This document shows positions 44,794 to 53,729 of a DNA stretch of 64,000 nucleotides, piece after piece. The stretch comes from Rossellomorea sp. y25. GTDB lineage: Bacteria; Bacillota; Bacilli; Bacillales; Bacillaceae_B. Location: contig NZ_CP145886.1 of NCBI RefSeq assembly GCF_038049935.1, positions 806,001 through 870,000 on the forward strand, read 5' to 3'. The notes under the pieces were generated by a model. That model did not search any database. It was given only the letters and a program-made list of their open reading frames with translations, and had not been told where the DNA came from. The stretch's first letter is position 1. The number at the start of each line of letters is the position of its first letter. The translations under genes and the position numbers were made by a program.

Positions 44794-45075
44794 ATGTTGG
44801 TGACAGAGTATGTGAAGAACGTGTCGGAGTTTCAGATTGATAGTTTGAAGGTGTATGGAGTGGTGATGGGTCTTTTGGTTGATGACCGGGTGAGGCGTGA
44901 AGATGGATATGCTTTTATTAGTTATAGGGAGATGTGGGAGGGGTGTCAGGAAGCTGGGGTTTTGTCTGGGTATGAAGTGCCGTTTGCGGTGATGATGGAT
45001 ATGTTGGGTGTGGTGGAGGATGGGGGATTGATTGGGCGGGAGAGGGTTAGTGGGGGGAGTTGGGTTCATGGGTGA
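44794..45075 (+). CDS. Hypothetical protein whose 3' end merges with a dispersed repeat
   Basis: A 93-aa protein, possibly another winged-helix replication protein: 'YRE-M-WEGCQEAGVLSGYEV' could be a recognition region. Its codons are unusually G-rich. The C-terminus, RVSGGSWVHG, resembles short frames at 50899-50951 and 58319-58408, and in all three the stop TGA is the first part of the repeat TGAAAA. I start at ATG 44794, six bases after GGAGG; a longer frame from 44755 lacks a ribosome site. The function is unknown. It sits beside the phage-type replication cassette. Confidence 0.55.
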   Translation: MLVTEYVKNVSEFQIDSLKVYGVVMGLLVDDRVRREDGYAFISYREMWEGCQEAGVLSGYEVPFAVMMDMLGVVEDGGLIGRERVSGGSWVHG

Positions 45076-45139
45076 AAACAAGGGAAAATAGGGACGGACC
45101 TCTTCTTCTTAAAGTAGAGGTCCGTCCCTGTTTTCACCC
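45070..45139. repeat. Dispersed palindromic repeat, copy 1 (long form)
   Basis: GGGTGAAAACA (45070-45080) and GGGACGGACCTC (45091-45102) are complementary to TGTTTTCACCC (45129-45139) and GAGGTCCGTCCC (45117-45128). It would form a long hairpin with a ten-base bulge. The GGGACGG core is shared with the other copies in this window. It can also terminate transcription of the gene before it. Confidence 0.75.
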
Positions 45140-45232
45140 AAATAGTATATTTGGTATAGATTAGATAAATGAAGGAAAAAGGTATAGTGATAGCTATTTC
45201 TACCTATTCATTCATTTAATAGAAGGATTGTC

Positions 45233-46378
45233 TCAGCTCGGTATCGGATGGACCGAATAATCACTTATAAAGGATTCTGATTGGATTAACCTTTCTTTTA
45301 GCGATTTTCTGCACACCTCTGACCCTATTCCGATTCCTTCTGGAATACTAATGTATCCCCTGTCCATCACGATATCATGGGTGATGATGTCTTCATGCCA
45401 GTAATGGGAGGAGGGTGCGGTGTCACCTGGAATGGTAAAGTTTGAAAGTGTCGTCATGTGAAGGTTATGGGATCTCCCAACCCCGGTTTCAAGCATCCCC
45501 CCGCACCAAACGGGGATATTGTTTTCTTTGCACAAGTCATGAATTCTAATGGATTCCTGAAGTCCTCCAACACGGCCAATTTTGATATTGATGATTTTAC
45601 AGCTCCCCAGGTCGATTGCTTTTCGGGCGTCTTCATAGGTGTGTATGCTCTCATCAAGACAGATCGGTGTTGACATTTCTTTTTGAAGATTACTGTGGTC
45701 AATAATGTCATCATGAGCGAGGGGCTGTTCAATCATGATTAAATTATATTGATCTAGTTGCTTCAAATGCTCAATGTCCTCTAATGTATAAGCAGAATTG
45801 GCATCTGCCATTAAATTGATGTCAGGAAAGGAGTCCCTGACTTTCTTAATAAATTCTATATCTGCCCCAGGAGCGATTTTGACTTTGATTTTTTGAAATC
45901 CCTCGTTCACGTATTGTGCCACTTTAGAAACTAATTCTTCAGGGGTATTCTGAATGCCGATGCTTTTTCCCACGGCAATTTTTTTCCGTATACCTCCAAG
46001 AACTTCATATAACGGCTTATTATTCTTCTTACTAAAGACATCCCAAACCGCTGTTTCGATTGCTGCTTTGGCGATTTGGTGCCGGCGTACGAAAGAAAGT
46101 AATTGTTTGACTTCCTTTGGGTGGGCGATCTCTTTCTTAATCAATTTTGGAATGAGAAAGTCTTTTAGGATATACCGGGCCGTTTGGGTGGTTTCTTCAT
46201 TGTAGTACGGCTCGTCGCTAGTGACTGTTTCTCCCCATCCAGAGAGACCTGATTCATCAATGATCTCTACTATGCAGACCTCTTTTGTTTTTATTGTTCC
46301 GAAACTTGTGGTAAAGGGAGATTTTAGAGATACATTTATCGTGTGAAGAACCACTTCTTTAATATAAACAGGATTCAC
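45233..46378 (-). CDS. Enolase-superfamily N-acylamino acid racemase / o-succinylbenzoate synthase
   Basis: A 381-aa enzyme of the muconate-lactonizing subgroup. Catalytic residues are all in place: Lys165-x-Lys167 in 'KIKVKIAPG', metal ligands Asp192, Glu217 and Asp242, and Lys266 in 'INIKIGRVGG'. The family includes MenC-type o-succinylbenzoate synthase and N-succinylamino acid racemase, which cannot be told apart by motif. Here no menaquinone genes are near, while an M20 amidohydrolase lies three bases upstream on the same strand. That favours racemisation of N-acyl amino acids, as in the bacillar route that converts D- to L-amino acids. It probably forms an operon with 46382-47512 and 47528-48328. 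Confidence 0.85.
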   Translation of the reverse strand: MNPVYIKEVVLHTINVSLKSPFTTSFGTIKTKEVCIVEIIDESGLSGWGETVTSDEPYYNEETTQTARYILKDFLIPKLIKKEIAHPKEVKQLLSFVRRHQIAKAAIETAVWDVFSKKNNKPLYEVLGGIRKKIAVGKSIGIQNTPEELVSKVAQYVNEGFQKIKVKIAPGADIEFIKKVRDSFPDINLMADANSAYTLEDIEHLKQLDQYNLIMIEQPLAHDDIIDHSNLQKEMSTPICLDESIHTYEDARKAIDLGSCKIINIKIGRVGGLQESIRIHDLCKENNIPVWCGGMLETGVGRSHNLHMTTLSNFTIPGDTAPSSHYWHEDIITHDIVMDRGYISIPEGIGIGSEVCRKSLKERLIQSESFISDYSVHPIPS

Positions 46379-46381
46379 TCT

Positions 46382-47512
46382 TCATCCATCCTTCCGGGAA
46401 TGTAGTTTCACAATTTCAGTCAGAATTTCGATGCCATTAAACAATGAATCTTTTTCAAATTTCATATTAGGGTGATGGAGGCCGGGTTGTAAATCACAAC
46501 CAAGTCCTACCATAGTTGCCTTTAGGTGGGGTTTTCTTATTGTGTAAAAGTGAAAGTCATCCCCGCCGGGTGTTACTAAAGGAGGGGTCACGTTCTTTTC
46601 TCCAAGAACATTCACAATCGCCCTGTGTGCATATGTCTGTGCTTTTTCACTCAATTCTGCCGCGGCTATACCATAGTCTTTAGTCACTTCTATTGGTACT
46701 CCATACAATTCGCTGGTCGTATGAAGAATTTCTTTTACTCTTTGTTGTAATTCTTTCATTAGCTCATTGGTTTGGGAGCGGAGGTCGAGACCAATGGAAG
46801 CACTTCCTGGAATAATGTTAAGATTCTTTCCTCCGGATTGAAATTTTGTCACTTTGAGTGAATGGGCGATGCTCGGGTTTAAATGTATAGTATTCAAGGC
46901 GTTTAGGATGTGATTGCCAATTTCAATGGCGTTATGTGTTAAATGAGGACGGGCTCCGTGGGCATCGTCTCCCTGAATCTCAAACTCTAAAGAGCCGGTT
47001 GCTCCATGAAGAATCGATGGCGCTGCGAAGCCGTTCGCTGTCTCCTGAATGGGGCGAAGATGAATACCATATAAGTAGTCAATTTCATCAACCACCCCTT
47101 TTTCTACCATCTTCAGTGCGCCCGCCCCGACTTCCTCAGCAGGTTGGAAAATAAAGCGGACACCTATTTTTTCCTTTAGTTGTTCATCCTCTTTCATTTT
47201 CCAAAGCACCCCCAGCACCATGGTCATATGGGCATCATGACCGCATGAGTGATTAGCCTGCAGCTCTCCGTCAACCTTCTGCCATAGAGCATCGATATCT
47301 GCCCGGATTCCTATGATTGGTACTTTTCCGCTGAAATTCCCATAATCGCCTATTACGCCTGTACAATCTTCAAAGGTTTGTACACGGCACCCTGATTTTT
47401 CAAGGGTATTTTGGATATAAGTTGTTGTTTTCTTTTCCTCCCAACTTATTTCAGGGTGGGTATGGAAATATTCAAAGGTATCGCGGATTTTTTCTTTAAA
47501 TGGTGCATTCAT
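46382..47512 (-). CDS. M20-family amidohydrolase (N-acyl amino acid deacylase)
   Basis: A 376-aa M20D metallohydrolase. 'GIRADIDAL' (Asp72, Asp74), 'HSCGHDAHM' (His88, Cys90, His92, Asp93) and 'FQPAEEVGAGA' (Glu126, Glu127) provide the dinuclear metal site, and 'PGGDDFHFY' lies near the C-terminus. These enzymes remove acyl groups from amino acids or cleave hippurate-like amides in the cytoplasm. Beside an N-acylamino acid racemase it would release the free L-amino acid from the racemised N-acyl compound; this pathway is inferred. The start ATG has AGGAGAACT ahead. It lies 15 bases after the RpiR gene, consistent with one operon. Confidence 0.9.
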   Translation of the reverse strand: MNAPFKEKIRDTFEYFHTHPEISWEEKKTTTYIQNTLEKSGCRVQTFEDCTGVIGDYGNFSGKVPIIGIRADIDALWQKVDGELQANHSCGHDAHMTMVLGVLWKMKEDEQLKEKIGVRFIFQPAEEVGAGALKMVEKGVVDEIDYLYGIHLRPIQETANGFAAPSILHGATGSLEFEIQGDDAHGARPHLTHNAIEIGNHILNALNTIHLNPSIAHSLKVTKFQSGGKNLNIIPGSASIGLDLRSQTNELMKELQQRVKEILHTTSELYGVPIEVTKDYGIAAAELSEKAQTYAHRAIVNVLGEKNVTPPLVTPGGDDFHFYTIRKPHLKATMVGLGCDLQPGLHHPNMKFEKDSLFNGIEILTEIVKLHSRKDG

Positions 47513-47527
47513 GCTATAGTTCTCCTT

Positions 47528-48328
47528 TCACTTTATATAGTAGGTGTTCGCGGGATTGACAAAGTCCATTTTTCCTGTTTGCTGAGCAATGTGAAGTAGT
47601 AATGTGTTTAATACGGAGAAAGTAATGGGCCCTTTTTCAAGGATCGATTTCTTTGCTGAGTGAATGGTAAGAACGTGATCCCCATACTCAACAATGGGAG
47701 AAAGCTCTGAATCCGTTATGATCACAATCGTGTTTCCATTTTCTTTTGCCTCTTTTGCAAGGCGAATCCCCTCTAATGCGTAACGGTAGTAAGAAAAGAT
47801 GATGATAGCATGATCTTTCCCATTTTTGGTAAACCCGATATCCGTTTCAGGTCGATAAAGGGAGGTGTTATCAATTAAATGATGTAGCAGGAAATAGAAC
47901 CAGTGAGCATAGGAAAAAGAGTGGTAATAGCCGACTATGCTGGTGGACTTGGATTGAACGAGACAATCAACGATTTGTTTGGCAACATCCCAATCAATGT
48001 TGAGGGATGCCTGATGGATGTTTTCCTCATCAGATTGCATGATTCGTTCGAAAGAATTTACTTGTTCGTTTCCGTTATCCCTTTTGGGAGGCTTTAAGGA
48101 TAAAAGACTCTGTTGAACATCCTTTTGTAATTCCCCATAGCCTGCATACCCGATTGCTTTGCAAAAGCGAATGACCATTGTTTCGCTGACATCAATGATT
48201 TCCGCAGTTTTTTTTGCAGGATGGGTCGCAAACAGAACTGGATTTGTGCGCAGGGATTCAGCCACGTTTTTTAGACCTTTTGTTAAATGATTGTAGTTTT
48301 TCTGAGTTTTTTCTAGATAAGACATCAT
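47528..48328 (-). CDS. RpiR/MurR-family transcriptional regulator
   Basis: A 266-aa regulator. Residues 1-75 contain the HTH_6 domain ('FATHPAKKTAEIIDVSETMV' followed by 'RFCKAIGYAGYGELQKDV'). Residues about 110-240 form a SIS sugar-phosphate-binding domain ('TSIVGYYHSFSYAHWF', 'AIIIFSYYRYALEG', 'GNTIVIITDSE'). RpiR proteins sense small phosphorylated or related metabolites and control catabolic genes. It is divergent from the YfcC-like carrier at 48443 and is followed by the M20 and racemase genes, so it likely controls both sides of the 114-base spacer. The effector is unknown. Confidence 0.9.
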   Translation of the reverse strand: MMSYLEKTQKNYNHLTKGLKNVAESLRTNPVLFATHPAKKTAEIIDVSETMVIRFCKAIGYAGYGELQKDVQQSLLSLKPPKRDNGNEQVNSFERIMQSDEENIHQASLNIDWDVAKQIVDCLVQSKSTSIVGYYHSFSYAHWFYFLLHHLIDNTSLYRPETDIGFTKNGKDHAIIIFSYYRYALEGIRLAKEAKENGNTIVIITDSELSPIVEYGDHVLTIHSAKKSILEKGPITFSVLNTLLLHIAQQTGKMDFVNPANTYYIK

Positions 48329-48442
48329 CGATTCCCCATTGAAATAAAGTTTTTAATTTATTGTTGTTAAATTAAATTGTATGATTTATTATGGGGTTAG
48401 TCAACAGAATATTCAGAAGATTAAGAAGGGGAGGCCGAAACG
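48329..48442. promoter_or_regulatory. Divergent promoter region of the N-acyl amino acid module
   Basis: The spacer between the RpiR gene and the carrier gene is very AT-rich. TTATTG, a 16-base gap and TATGAT make a possible rightward promoter. Overlapping partial palindromes of TTAATTT and AAATTAA type could be RpiR operators. No single operator can be fixed by eye. Confidence 0.4.
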
Positions 48443-49861
48443 ATGGAAGTTCAAACAATCACGTCAAAAGAAAAGAAACGGAAGTGGGGAATACCAGATG
48501 CCTACGTCATCTTGTTTGGGATACTCGTATTTATTGCAATCATGACATACATAATCCCCGCTGGAGAGTTTTCGAGAGAAGAAGTGGACGGCATTACGAT
48601 GGTTGTTCCTGATAGCTATCAAAATGTTGAATCATCTCCGGCTACCTTGATGGATGTATTCTTGGCAATTCAAGAAGGGATGATTAGTTCCGCACCACTG
48701 ATTTTCTTAGTATTAATTATTGGAGGTGCGTTTGCTGTCATTGAATCCACGGGAGCCATTGATGCACTCATCCTGAAAACGATTGAAAAGACCAAGAACA
48801 AAGAATTGCTTCTGATAGCAGGGGTAAGTATATTATTCTCTGTCTTTGGTGCACTTGGGATCATTGTCAATGCTGTCATTGCGTTCATTCCAATTGGTAT
48901 CATACTCGCACGTTCCATGAAGCTTGATGCGATCGTGGGAGTTTCGATTATCTATTTAGGTGCGTATGCAGGATTCAATACTGCATTTTTGGATCCATTG
49001 ACAACAGGTACTGCTCAGCAAATCGCTCAGCTTCCTTTGTTTTCTGGAATTGGCTATCGAATCATCATTTACCTCGCTATCTTAATCACGACCATTGCTT
49101 ATATAGCCTTTTATGCTAAGAAAGTGAAGAACGACCCTTCCAAAAGTGTTCTGGGGAAAACTCCATTTCCGAAAGTGGAACAAAAAGAAGGAGTTTCGGG
49201 TAAGCAGGAAATAACAAGATTGCATAAGCTGGTCTTGTTATGGTTGGTTGTTGGAATTGGAATCTATGTTTTTGGTGTGTTTCAATATAAATGGTCACTG
49301 AATGAGATGGCTGCTATCTTTTTGATCATCGCTGCAGGTACCGCCATCATTGCGAAAATGACTCCCAACAAGTTAGTTTCTGAATTCTTTGAAGGAGCAA
49401 AAGGACTAGTATACGGCGCATTGATTATCGGTATGGCTCGTTCGATCGTTGTGATCCTTGAAGACGGTAAAATTCTCGATACCGTTGTCGAAGGAATGGC
49501 TACGATGATGACCCCTTTCACAAGTGTGGTGGGAGCTTTGGTCATGTTCGTAGCCAACTTGATTTTTAATATTCTTGTTTCTTCAGGCAGTGGACAGGCC
49601 GTTATTGTCATGCCTATAATGACACCTCTTGCTGATCTCATGGAGATTCCGCGACAAGTAGCCGTTCAAGCTTATAAAATGGGGGACGGGTTTACAAACA
49701 CCATTACCCCAACGTCTGGAATACTCATGGCGAATTTGGCGATAGCAGGGATCTCTTGGACGAAGTGGATTCGTTTTATGATGCCCTTATTATTAATTTG
49801 GATCGTGATGGGCTCTATCTTTCTGACAATAGGGGTTATGATGAATTGGGGACCATTTTAA
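48443..49861 (+). CDS. YfcC-family (DcuC superfamily) membrane carrier
   Basis: A 472-aa polytopic membrane protein with about 11 to 13 hydrophobic segments. 'FIAIMTYIIPAGEFSREEVD' near the N-terminus is the signature of the YfcC group, whose relatives carry basic amino acids, C4-dicarboxylates or peptides. 'SSGSGQAVIVMPIMTPLADL' and 'GDGFTNTITPTSGILMANLA' mark the C-terminal half-site. GGGGAGG precedes the ATG. Divergent to the RpiR-M20-racemase genes, it probably imports the acylated or D-amino acid they process. A terminator follows at 49955. Confidence 0.88.
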   Translation: MEVQTITSKEKKRKWGIPDAYVILFGILVFIAIMTYIIPAGEFSREEVDGITMVVPDSYQNVESSPATLMDVFLAIQEGMISSAPLIFLVLIIGGAFAVIESTGAIDALILKTIEKTKNKELLLIAGVSILFSVFGALGIIVNAVIAFIPIGIILARSMKLDAIVGVSIIYLGAYAGFNTAFLDPLTTGTAQQIAQLPLFSGIGYRIIIYLAILITTIAYIAFYAKKVKNDPSKSVLGKTPFPKVEQKEGVSGKQEITRLHKLVLLWLVVGIGIYVFGVFQYKWSLNEMAAIFLIIAAGTAIIAKMTPNKLVSEFFEGAKGLVYGALIIGMARSIVVILEDGKILDTVVEGMATMMTPFTSVVGALVMFVANLIFNILVSSGSGQAVIVMPIMTPLADLMEIPRQVAVQAYKMGDGFTNTITPTSGILMANLAIAGISWTKWIRFMMPLLLIWIVMGSIFLTIGVMMNWGPF

Positions 49862-49954
49862 GCTTCGTTACTATGTGTTAGTTTAGGTAAGTGTGTAGGA
49901 ACAAAAAACTTAAAGACTCTAAGTTACGGGGACAGGTCCCAAGGCCCGCTTTTG

Positions 49955-49988
49955 AAGCTTATCCAGAACAGGATAAGCTTTTTTTTTG
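49955..49988 (+). terminator. Terminator after the YfcC-like carrier
   Basis: AAGCTTATCC (49955-49964) pairs with GGATAAGCTT (49971-49980), followed by seven further Ts. A half-copy of the GGGGACAG repeat core sits just upstream (49928-49940). The stretch 49989-50160 holds nothing recognisable. Confidence 0.9.
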
Positions 49989-50160
49989 AAAGTTTGTCTT
50001 GAGTATGATTATGGATATTGAAAAATTGTTAAATAATTGGTAATAAGCTAAGGGGGAGTTTAGTGTGAAAGTGTTTTGAAAAATGATTGTTAGGAGGTCT
50101 TAGGTTGCGCCGGGACATATCGAACGCTTCTTTTTACATAAAATGAAAAATTAAAAAACT

Positions 50161-50218
50161 GTAGGGAGAGTGGGGACGGTTCCAGCTAGTCGAATGGGAA
50201 CAGTCCCCACTCTACTCC
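50161..50218. repeat. Dispersed palindromic repeat, copy 2 (long form)
   Basis: GAGAGTGGGGACGGTTCC (50166-50183) pairs imperfectly with the complementary bases 50197-50216 across a short loop. The core GGGGACGGTTC is the family signature. The dnaB fragment begins two bases after this element, so the repeat marks a rearrangement breakpoint. Confidence 0.75.
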
Positions 50219-50220
50219 AA

Positions 50221-50560
50221 GCAGATTATGCAGCGCCTCCTCTCAAGCCTCACTGATATCAACATGATGAAATGGCAGAATCCCTATAAATATCTGACGA
50301 AGGACGAGATGCCGAGGATGCATGGTGCGATGAACGCGGTGTATAAAGCGAAGCTGGAACTCTCACAAAATGGGATGATCACCCTGCCGGAGAGCAGACA
50401 GCGGATCATGAATCTGAAGCGTGGGTTCCGAAGCGATTATAAGATTCTTAGGGGAAGTTATATGATGGAAAGGCAGAATCTAAAAACATACGGTGACAAA
50501 CATCATATGATGTTGCTGGACTATTCGACTAGTGAAAAAAAGATCTGGATAGGTATATAA
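50221..50560 (+). pseudogene. Internal fragment of a second DnaB helicase gene
   Basis: Bases 50221-50421 match 43635-43835 of the intact helicase with about 18 differences by my count. Nearly all are at third codon positions, and only one changes an amino acid before the match ends. The frame then runs into unrelated sequence and stops at 50560. Both ends of the helicase, including the Walker A region, are missing, so it cannot be active. The silent pattern of differences says the fragment came from a once-functional paralogue rather than a recent copy. A 31- or 32-codon frame inside its tail, starting with ATG near 50461 after AGGGGAAG, might be a separate tiny gene. Confidence 0.75.
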
Positions 50561-50621
50561 TGGTAAAAATCTACCTTTTTACAGGTGGTTTTTAACTTTA
50601 AGTACAAAGGGAGAGTTATTA

Positions 50622-50825
50622 ATGTTATTTGAGAAGCCCAAATTATTTTGGTTAACCTATTTATTATTTGCTTTAAGTCTAGCGCTTATTTACTTTATTT
50701 TTCCTGAAAATAATTATAAATTTGTGGCGATAGGGATTTTGCCATTAATCTTTTGGCTGCCATTCGATCTTTACAGACTATCAAAAAAGCGAAAATCTGA
50801 AAAAAAGTTAAAGGAAAGACGGTGA
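50622..50825 (+). CDS. Small two-helix membrane protein
   Basis: A 67-aa protein with two hydrophobic helices ('FWLTYLLFALSLALIYFIF' and 'FVAIGILPLIFWLPFDL') and a strongly basic tail. No known motif. GGGAGAG lies ahead of the ATG, and a terminator follows the stop, so it looks like a real single-gene unit. The function is unknown. Confidence 0.6.
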   Translation: MLFEKPKLFWLTYLLFALSLALIYFIFPENNYKFVAIGILPLIFWLPFDLYRLSKKRKSEKKLKERR

Positions 50826-50860
50826 AAGATATACTTAGGTCGATATTTATATTACCACTT

Positions 50861-50888
50861 AAAAAGCTTGGGGAGTCCCAAGCTTTTT
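50861..50888 (+). terminator. Terminator after the small membrane gene
   Basis: AAAAAGCTTGGG (50861-50872) pairs with CCCAAGCTTTTT (50877-50888) across a four-base loop. The T run is part of the stem base, as in many bidirectional terminators. Confidence 0.88.
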
Positions 50889-50948
50889 GTTATGTTACTG
50901 GGTGTGATAGCGGCTGGGGGGAGTTGGGTAAGGAGTGTTTCTGGTAGA

Positions 50949-50985
50949 TGAAAACAGGAAGCATGAGAACCGTCCCTGTGCTTCC
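50949..50985. repeat. Dispersed palindromic repeat, copy 3 (short form)
   Basis: GGAAGCA at 50957-50963 pairs with TGCTTCC near 50979-50985 around the core GAACCGTCCC. It begins with a TGA that ends a short frame (from about 50904) encoding 'AAGGSWVRSVSGR', like the tail of the 44794-45075 protein. A diverged half-copy follows near 51006-51030. The remaining gap to 51157 is empty. Confidence 0.75.
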
Positions 50986-51157
50986 GGTACACTAAATCTA
51001 TCAGAGTTGGATAGGAACTATCCCCGTTTCATCTATAAAGAAGTGTAATGCCACTTTTTCGGGGGAATACTAGATTAGTAGAAGGCCAACCGATCCTTAC
51101 CGGAGCAGCACGTGTCGAAGAATGGAAGCTACTATACTACCAAGGGAGGTAACGTTT

Positions 51158-52045
51158 ATGTTCCGTGTAATGATGGCAAAATTAATGCGTCTCTTTTCTC
51201 ATTTATCCAACAAAACACCTATGATCCCCCGGCAGGATGTACAAACGAAAAAAGATGTGTTAGTTGAAACATCTGTTGGGCCCACTTACATTTCCTTCTA
51301 TTATCCTTTGGCAGCAAAAAAGAAAAAACTCCCTGTCTATATCAACTTCCATGGCGGGGCGTTCATCATGAATGATAAGGAATTGGATGATCCTTATTGC
51401 CGTTACCTGGCGAATCAGGCCGAATGTGTTGTTCTGAATGTCGAATATGGTAAGGCACCCGAGTATCCTTTTCCAAAAGCCATTGAACAGGGCTATGAAA
51501 TCATTCAATGGGTGAAGGGAAGAGCGGAGGAATTGGGCATTGAGGCAGAAAAGGTCATGGTTGGCGGACAAAGCTCAGGCGGAAATATTGCTACAGCCCT
51601 TTGCCTCTATCTTGAAGAGAAGGGGGACGAGCAGCCCCTGCTTCAAGTGCTATCGTGCCCTATGCTGGATTTTGTCACCCCTCATGCTGAAAAGCCGGAA
51701 CCAGACAAGTGGCGTTCCCGTTTTCCTAAAGCAGCCCATTTTATCCATATGTGTTACGTCCCAGGGAAGGGACAAGCGGGGCATCTTCTCGCTTCCCCTG
51801 TCCGAGCCGAGGTTAACGGCCGCTTAGCCGCAGCCCTGATTCTCATAGCTGAGTCCGATGCATTCAGGCCGGAAGCCGAATGTTATGCGGAGAAATTGAA
51901 AGCAGCAGGGGTGAACGTTCAAGAGGCGATATTCAGGGGCTGTGCCCATGCGTTTACCCATCTTGGACCGAAAGAAAGAGCAGAAGAGGCCTGGCAATTG
52001 ATCGCAGGCAAAATCAAGACTGTTGCTGAAGCCCCTCCATATTGA
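51158..52045 (+). CDS. Alpha/beta hydrolase, HSL-type carboxylesterase
   Basis: A 295-aa esterase of the hormone-sensitive-lipase group. HGG at 65-67 forms the oxyanion hole, and 'VGGQSSGGN' holds the nucleophile Ser139. Asp in 'AESDAFRPE' and His in 'GCAHAFTH' near residue 265 complete the triad. I start at ATG 51158, eight bases after AAGGGAGG; a longer frame from 51122 would place that site inside the gene. It precedes the carotenoid genes on the same strand, but a 180-base gap separates them. It could act on carotenoid esters or be independent. No signal peptide is seen, so it is cytoplasmic. Confidence 0.85.
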   Translation: MFRVMMAKLMRLFSHLSNKTPMIPRQDVQTKKDVLVETSVGPTYISFYYPLAAKKKKLPVYINFHGGAFIMNDKELDDPYCRYLANQAECVVLNVEYGKAPEYPFPKAIEQGYEIIQWVKGRAEELGIEAEKVMVGGQSSGGNIATALCLYLEEKGDEQPLLQVLSCPMLDFVTPHAEKPEPDKWRSRFPKAAHFIHMCYVPGKGQAGHLLASPVRAEVNGRLAAALILIAESDAFRPEAECYAEKLKAAGVNVQEAIFRGCAHAFTHLGPKERAEEAWQLIAGKIKTVAEAPPY

Positions 52046-52226
52046 ATCATGTCCTAAACACATTCAACGTTTTTTCTTAGAGGCAGTGAGGGTATAAAAC
52101 AAGTGTGGAGGATACAGACTTGATGTATTGGAAAAGCACTGGCGCAAGGCCAGGCAGATGTTGAACGTGTTACAGATAAACATACATACTCCAAACAAGA
52201 TTTCCGAACAGGAGGAACGGTAACCA

Positions 52227-53714
52227 TTGAAAAATAAAACGGTACTTATCATTGGAGGGGGACTCGGCGGGGTGTCGGCGGCCATAACACTCGCACAGGC
52301 GGGATACGATGTCTCCTTATATGAAAAAAACGAACATATTGGAGGAAAGTTGAACCGGCTCGAGCAAGACGGCTTTGGGTTCGATCTCGGCCCGTCCATT
52401 TTGACGATGCCCCAGATCTTTGAGAAATTGTTTGCGGCCAGCGGTAAATCGATGAAGGATTATGTCCAGATTGAAAGGCTGGATCATCAATGGCGTTCCT
52501 TCTTCCACGATGGAAATGTCATAGACTTATATGAAGATCTGAACGACATGCGGGAGAAGAATGCCTCTCTCAGTGAAAAGGATATTCGTGAATATCAACG
52601 TCTGCTGGAGCATTCGAAGACTCATTACGATATGACGGATAAAACCTTATTTGAAGGTGCGGATACGGCAAGAGGAATCGTCAAGCAGGCGGGACTGTTC
52701 AGTGTCTTGAAGAACATTGACCTGATGTCCACGGTGCATAAATCCCTCGATAAGCGGATCAGTCATGAGCAGTTTCGCGATATGCTCTCCTATTTTATCA
52801 AGTATGTGGGTTCGTCCCCTTACGATGCGCCGGCTGTGATGAATATGATGATCTACATGCAGCATGATCAGGGAGCATGGTATGTTCCCGGCGGTTTGCA
52901 TAAGCTCGCGGACGGTCTTGTGAAGCTGGCGGAGGAAGTGGGGGTGACTTTCCACCTTGGACGACAGATCGTCAAACTTGAAAAGAAGGATGGCGACATT
53001 ACCGGAGCCGTTTTGGAAGACGGGACACGGGTGACGGCCGATCACTATGTGTCCAATATGGAGGTCATACCGGTGTACGAGCGATTACTGGAGGAAGACA
53101 GTGATTATGTTGAAAAATTAAAAACGAAATTCGAACCGGCGAGTTCCGGCCTCGTCATGCATCTGGGTGTGAAGAAGAGTTATCCGCAGCTTCGCCATCA
53201 TAATTTCTTTTTCGCCGAAAATATGAAGGAGCAAATGGAATCGATCTTCCACCGCCATGAATTGCCGGAGGACCCGGTCATTTATCTCGTCAATGTCAAT
53301 AAGACCGATTCGACTCAGGCTCCTCGAGGACATGAAAATATCAAAGTGCTGCCTCATATTCCGTTTATCCGGGATGAGAATCCGTATACGCAAAAGGACT
53401 ATGAACAATTCGCTGAGCGGGTCCTGATCAAGTTGGAGAAGATGGGACTTGATGGCTTGCGTGACAACATTGTAACTAAGGATATGTGGACACCGGAAGA
53501 TATCAGGCGCACGTATGGTTCCGACCGCGGGGCGATTTATGGGACCGTGTCAGACAGCAAGAAAAATAAAGGCTTGAAGCATCCGAAACAGAGTGAACGC
53601 TACGACAACCTCTACTTTGTTGGAGGAACGGTGAACCCGGGAGGCGGAATGCCGATGGTTACGTTAAGCGGCCAGCTTGTCGGCGAGAAAATTATGGAGA
53701 GGGATTCTGGATAA
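52227..53714 (+). CDS. crtP: Carotenoid desaturase/oxidase (CrtP/CrtNb-like, CrtN family)
   Basis: A 495-aa FAD enzyme. The N-terminal dinucleotide fold is 'VLIIGGGLGGVSAAITLAQ' (Gly10-Gly15), followed by 'GFGFDLGPSILTMP'. The C-terminal FAD motif is 'YFVGGTVNPGGGMPMVTLSG'. This is the phytoene-desaturase superfamily. CrtN (desaturase) and CrtP/CrtNb (oxidase of the terminal methyl group) are hard to separate by motif. The direct neighbours, crtO-like and crtQ-like, favour CrtP, which makes the 4,4'-diaponeurosporenoate carboxyl group. A TTG start follows AGGAGG. No crtM is in the window, so precursor genes must lie elsewhere. Confidence 0.82.
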   Translation: MKNKTVLIIGGGLGGVSAAITLAQAGYDVSLYEKNEHIGGKLNRLEQDGFGFDLGPSILTMPQIFEKLFAASGKSMKDYVQIERLDHQWRSFFHDGNVIDLYEDLNDMREKNASLSEKDIREYQRLLEHSKTHYDMTDKTLFEGADTARGIVKQAGLFSVLKNIDLMSTVHKSLDKRISHEQFRDMLSYFIKYVGSSPYDAPAVMNMMIYMQHDQGAWYVPGGLHKLADGLVKLAEEVGVTFHLGRQIVKLEKKDGDITGAVLEDGTRVTADHYVSNMEVIPVYERLLEEDSDYVEKLKTKFEPASSGLVMHLGVKKSYPQLRHHNFFFAENMKEQMESIFHRHELPEDPVIYLVNVNKTDSTQAPRGHENIKVLPHIPFIRDENPYTQKDYEQFAERVLIKLEKMGLDGLRDNIVTKDMWTPEDIRRTYGSDRGAIYGTVSDSKKNKGLKHPKQSERYDNLYFVGGTVNPGGGMPMVTLSGQLVGEKIMERDSG

Positions 53715-53729
53715 AAAGGGGGTGATGTC

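Noticed and set aside
44734..45081. 115-codon leftward frame opposite 44794-45075
   Set aside because: Made almost only of His, Pro, Ser and Thr; an antisense artefact of G-rich codons.
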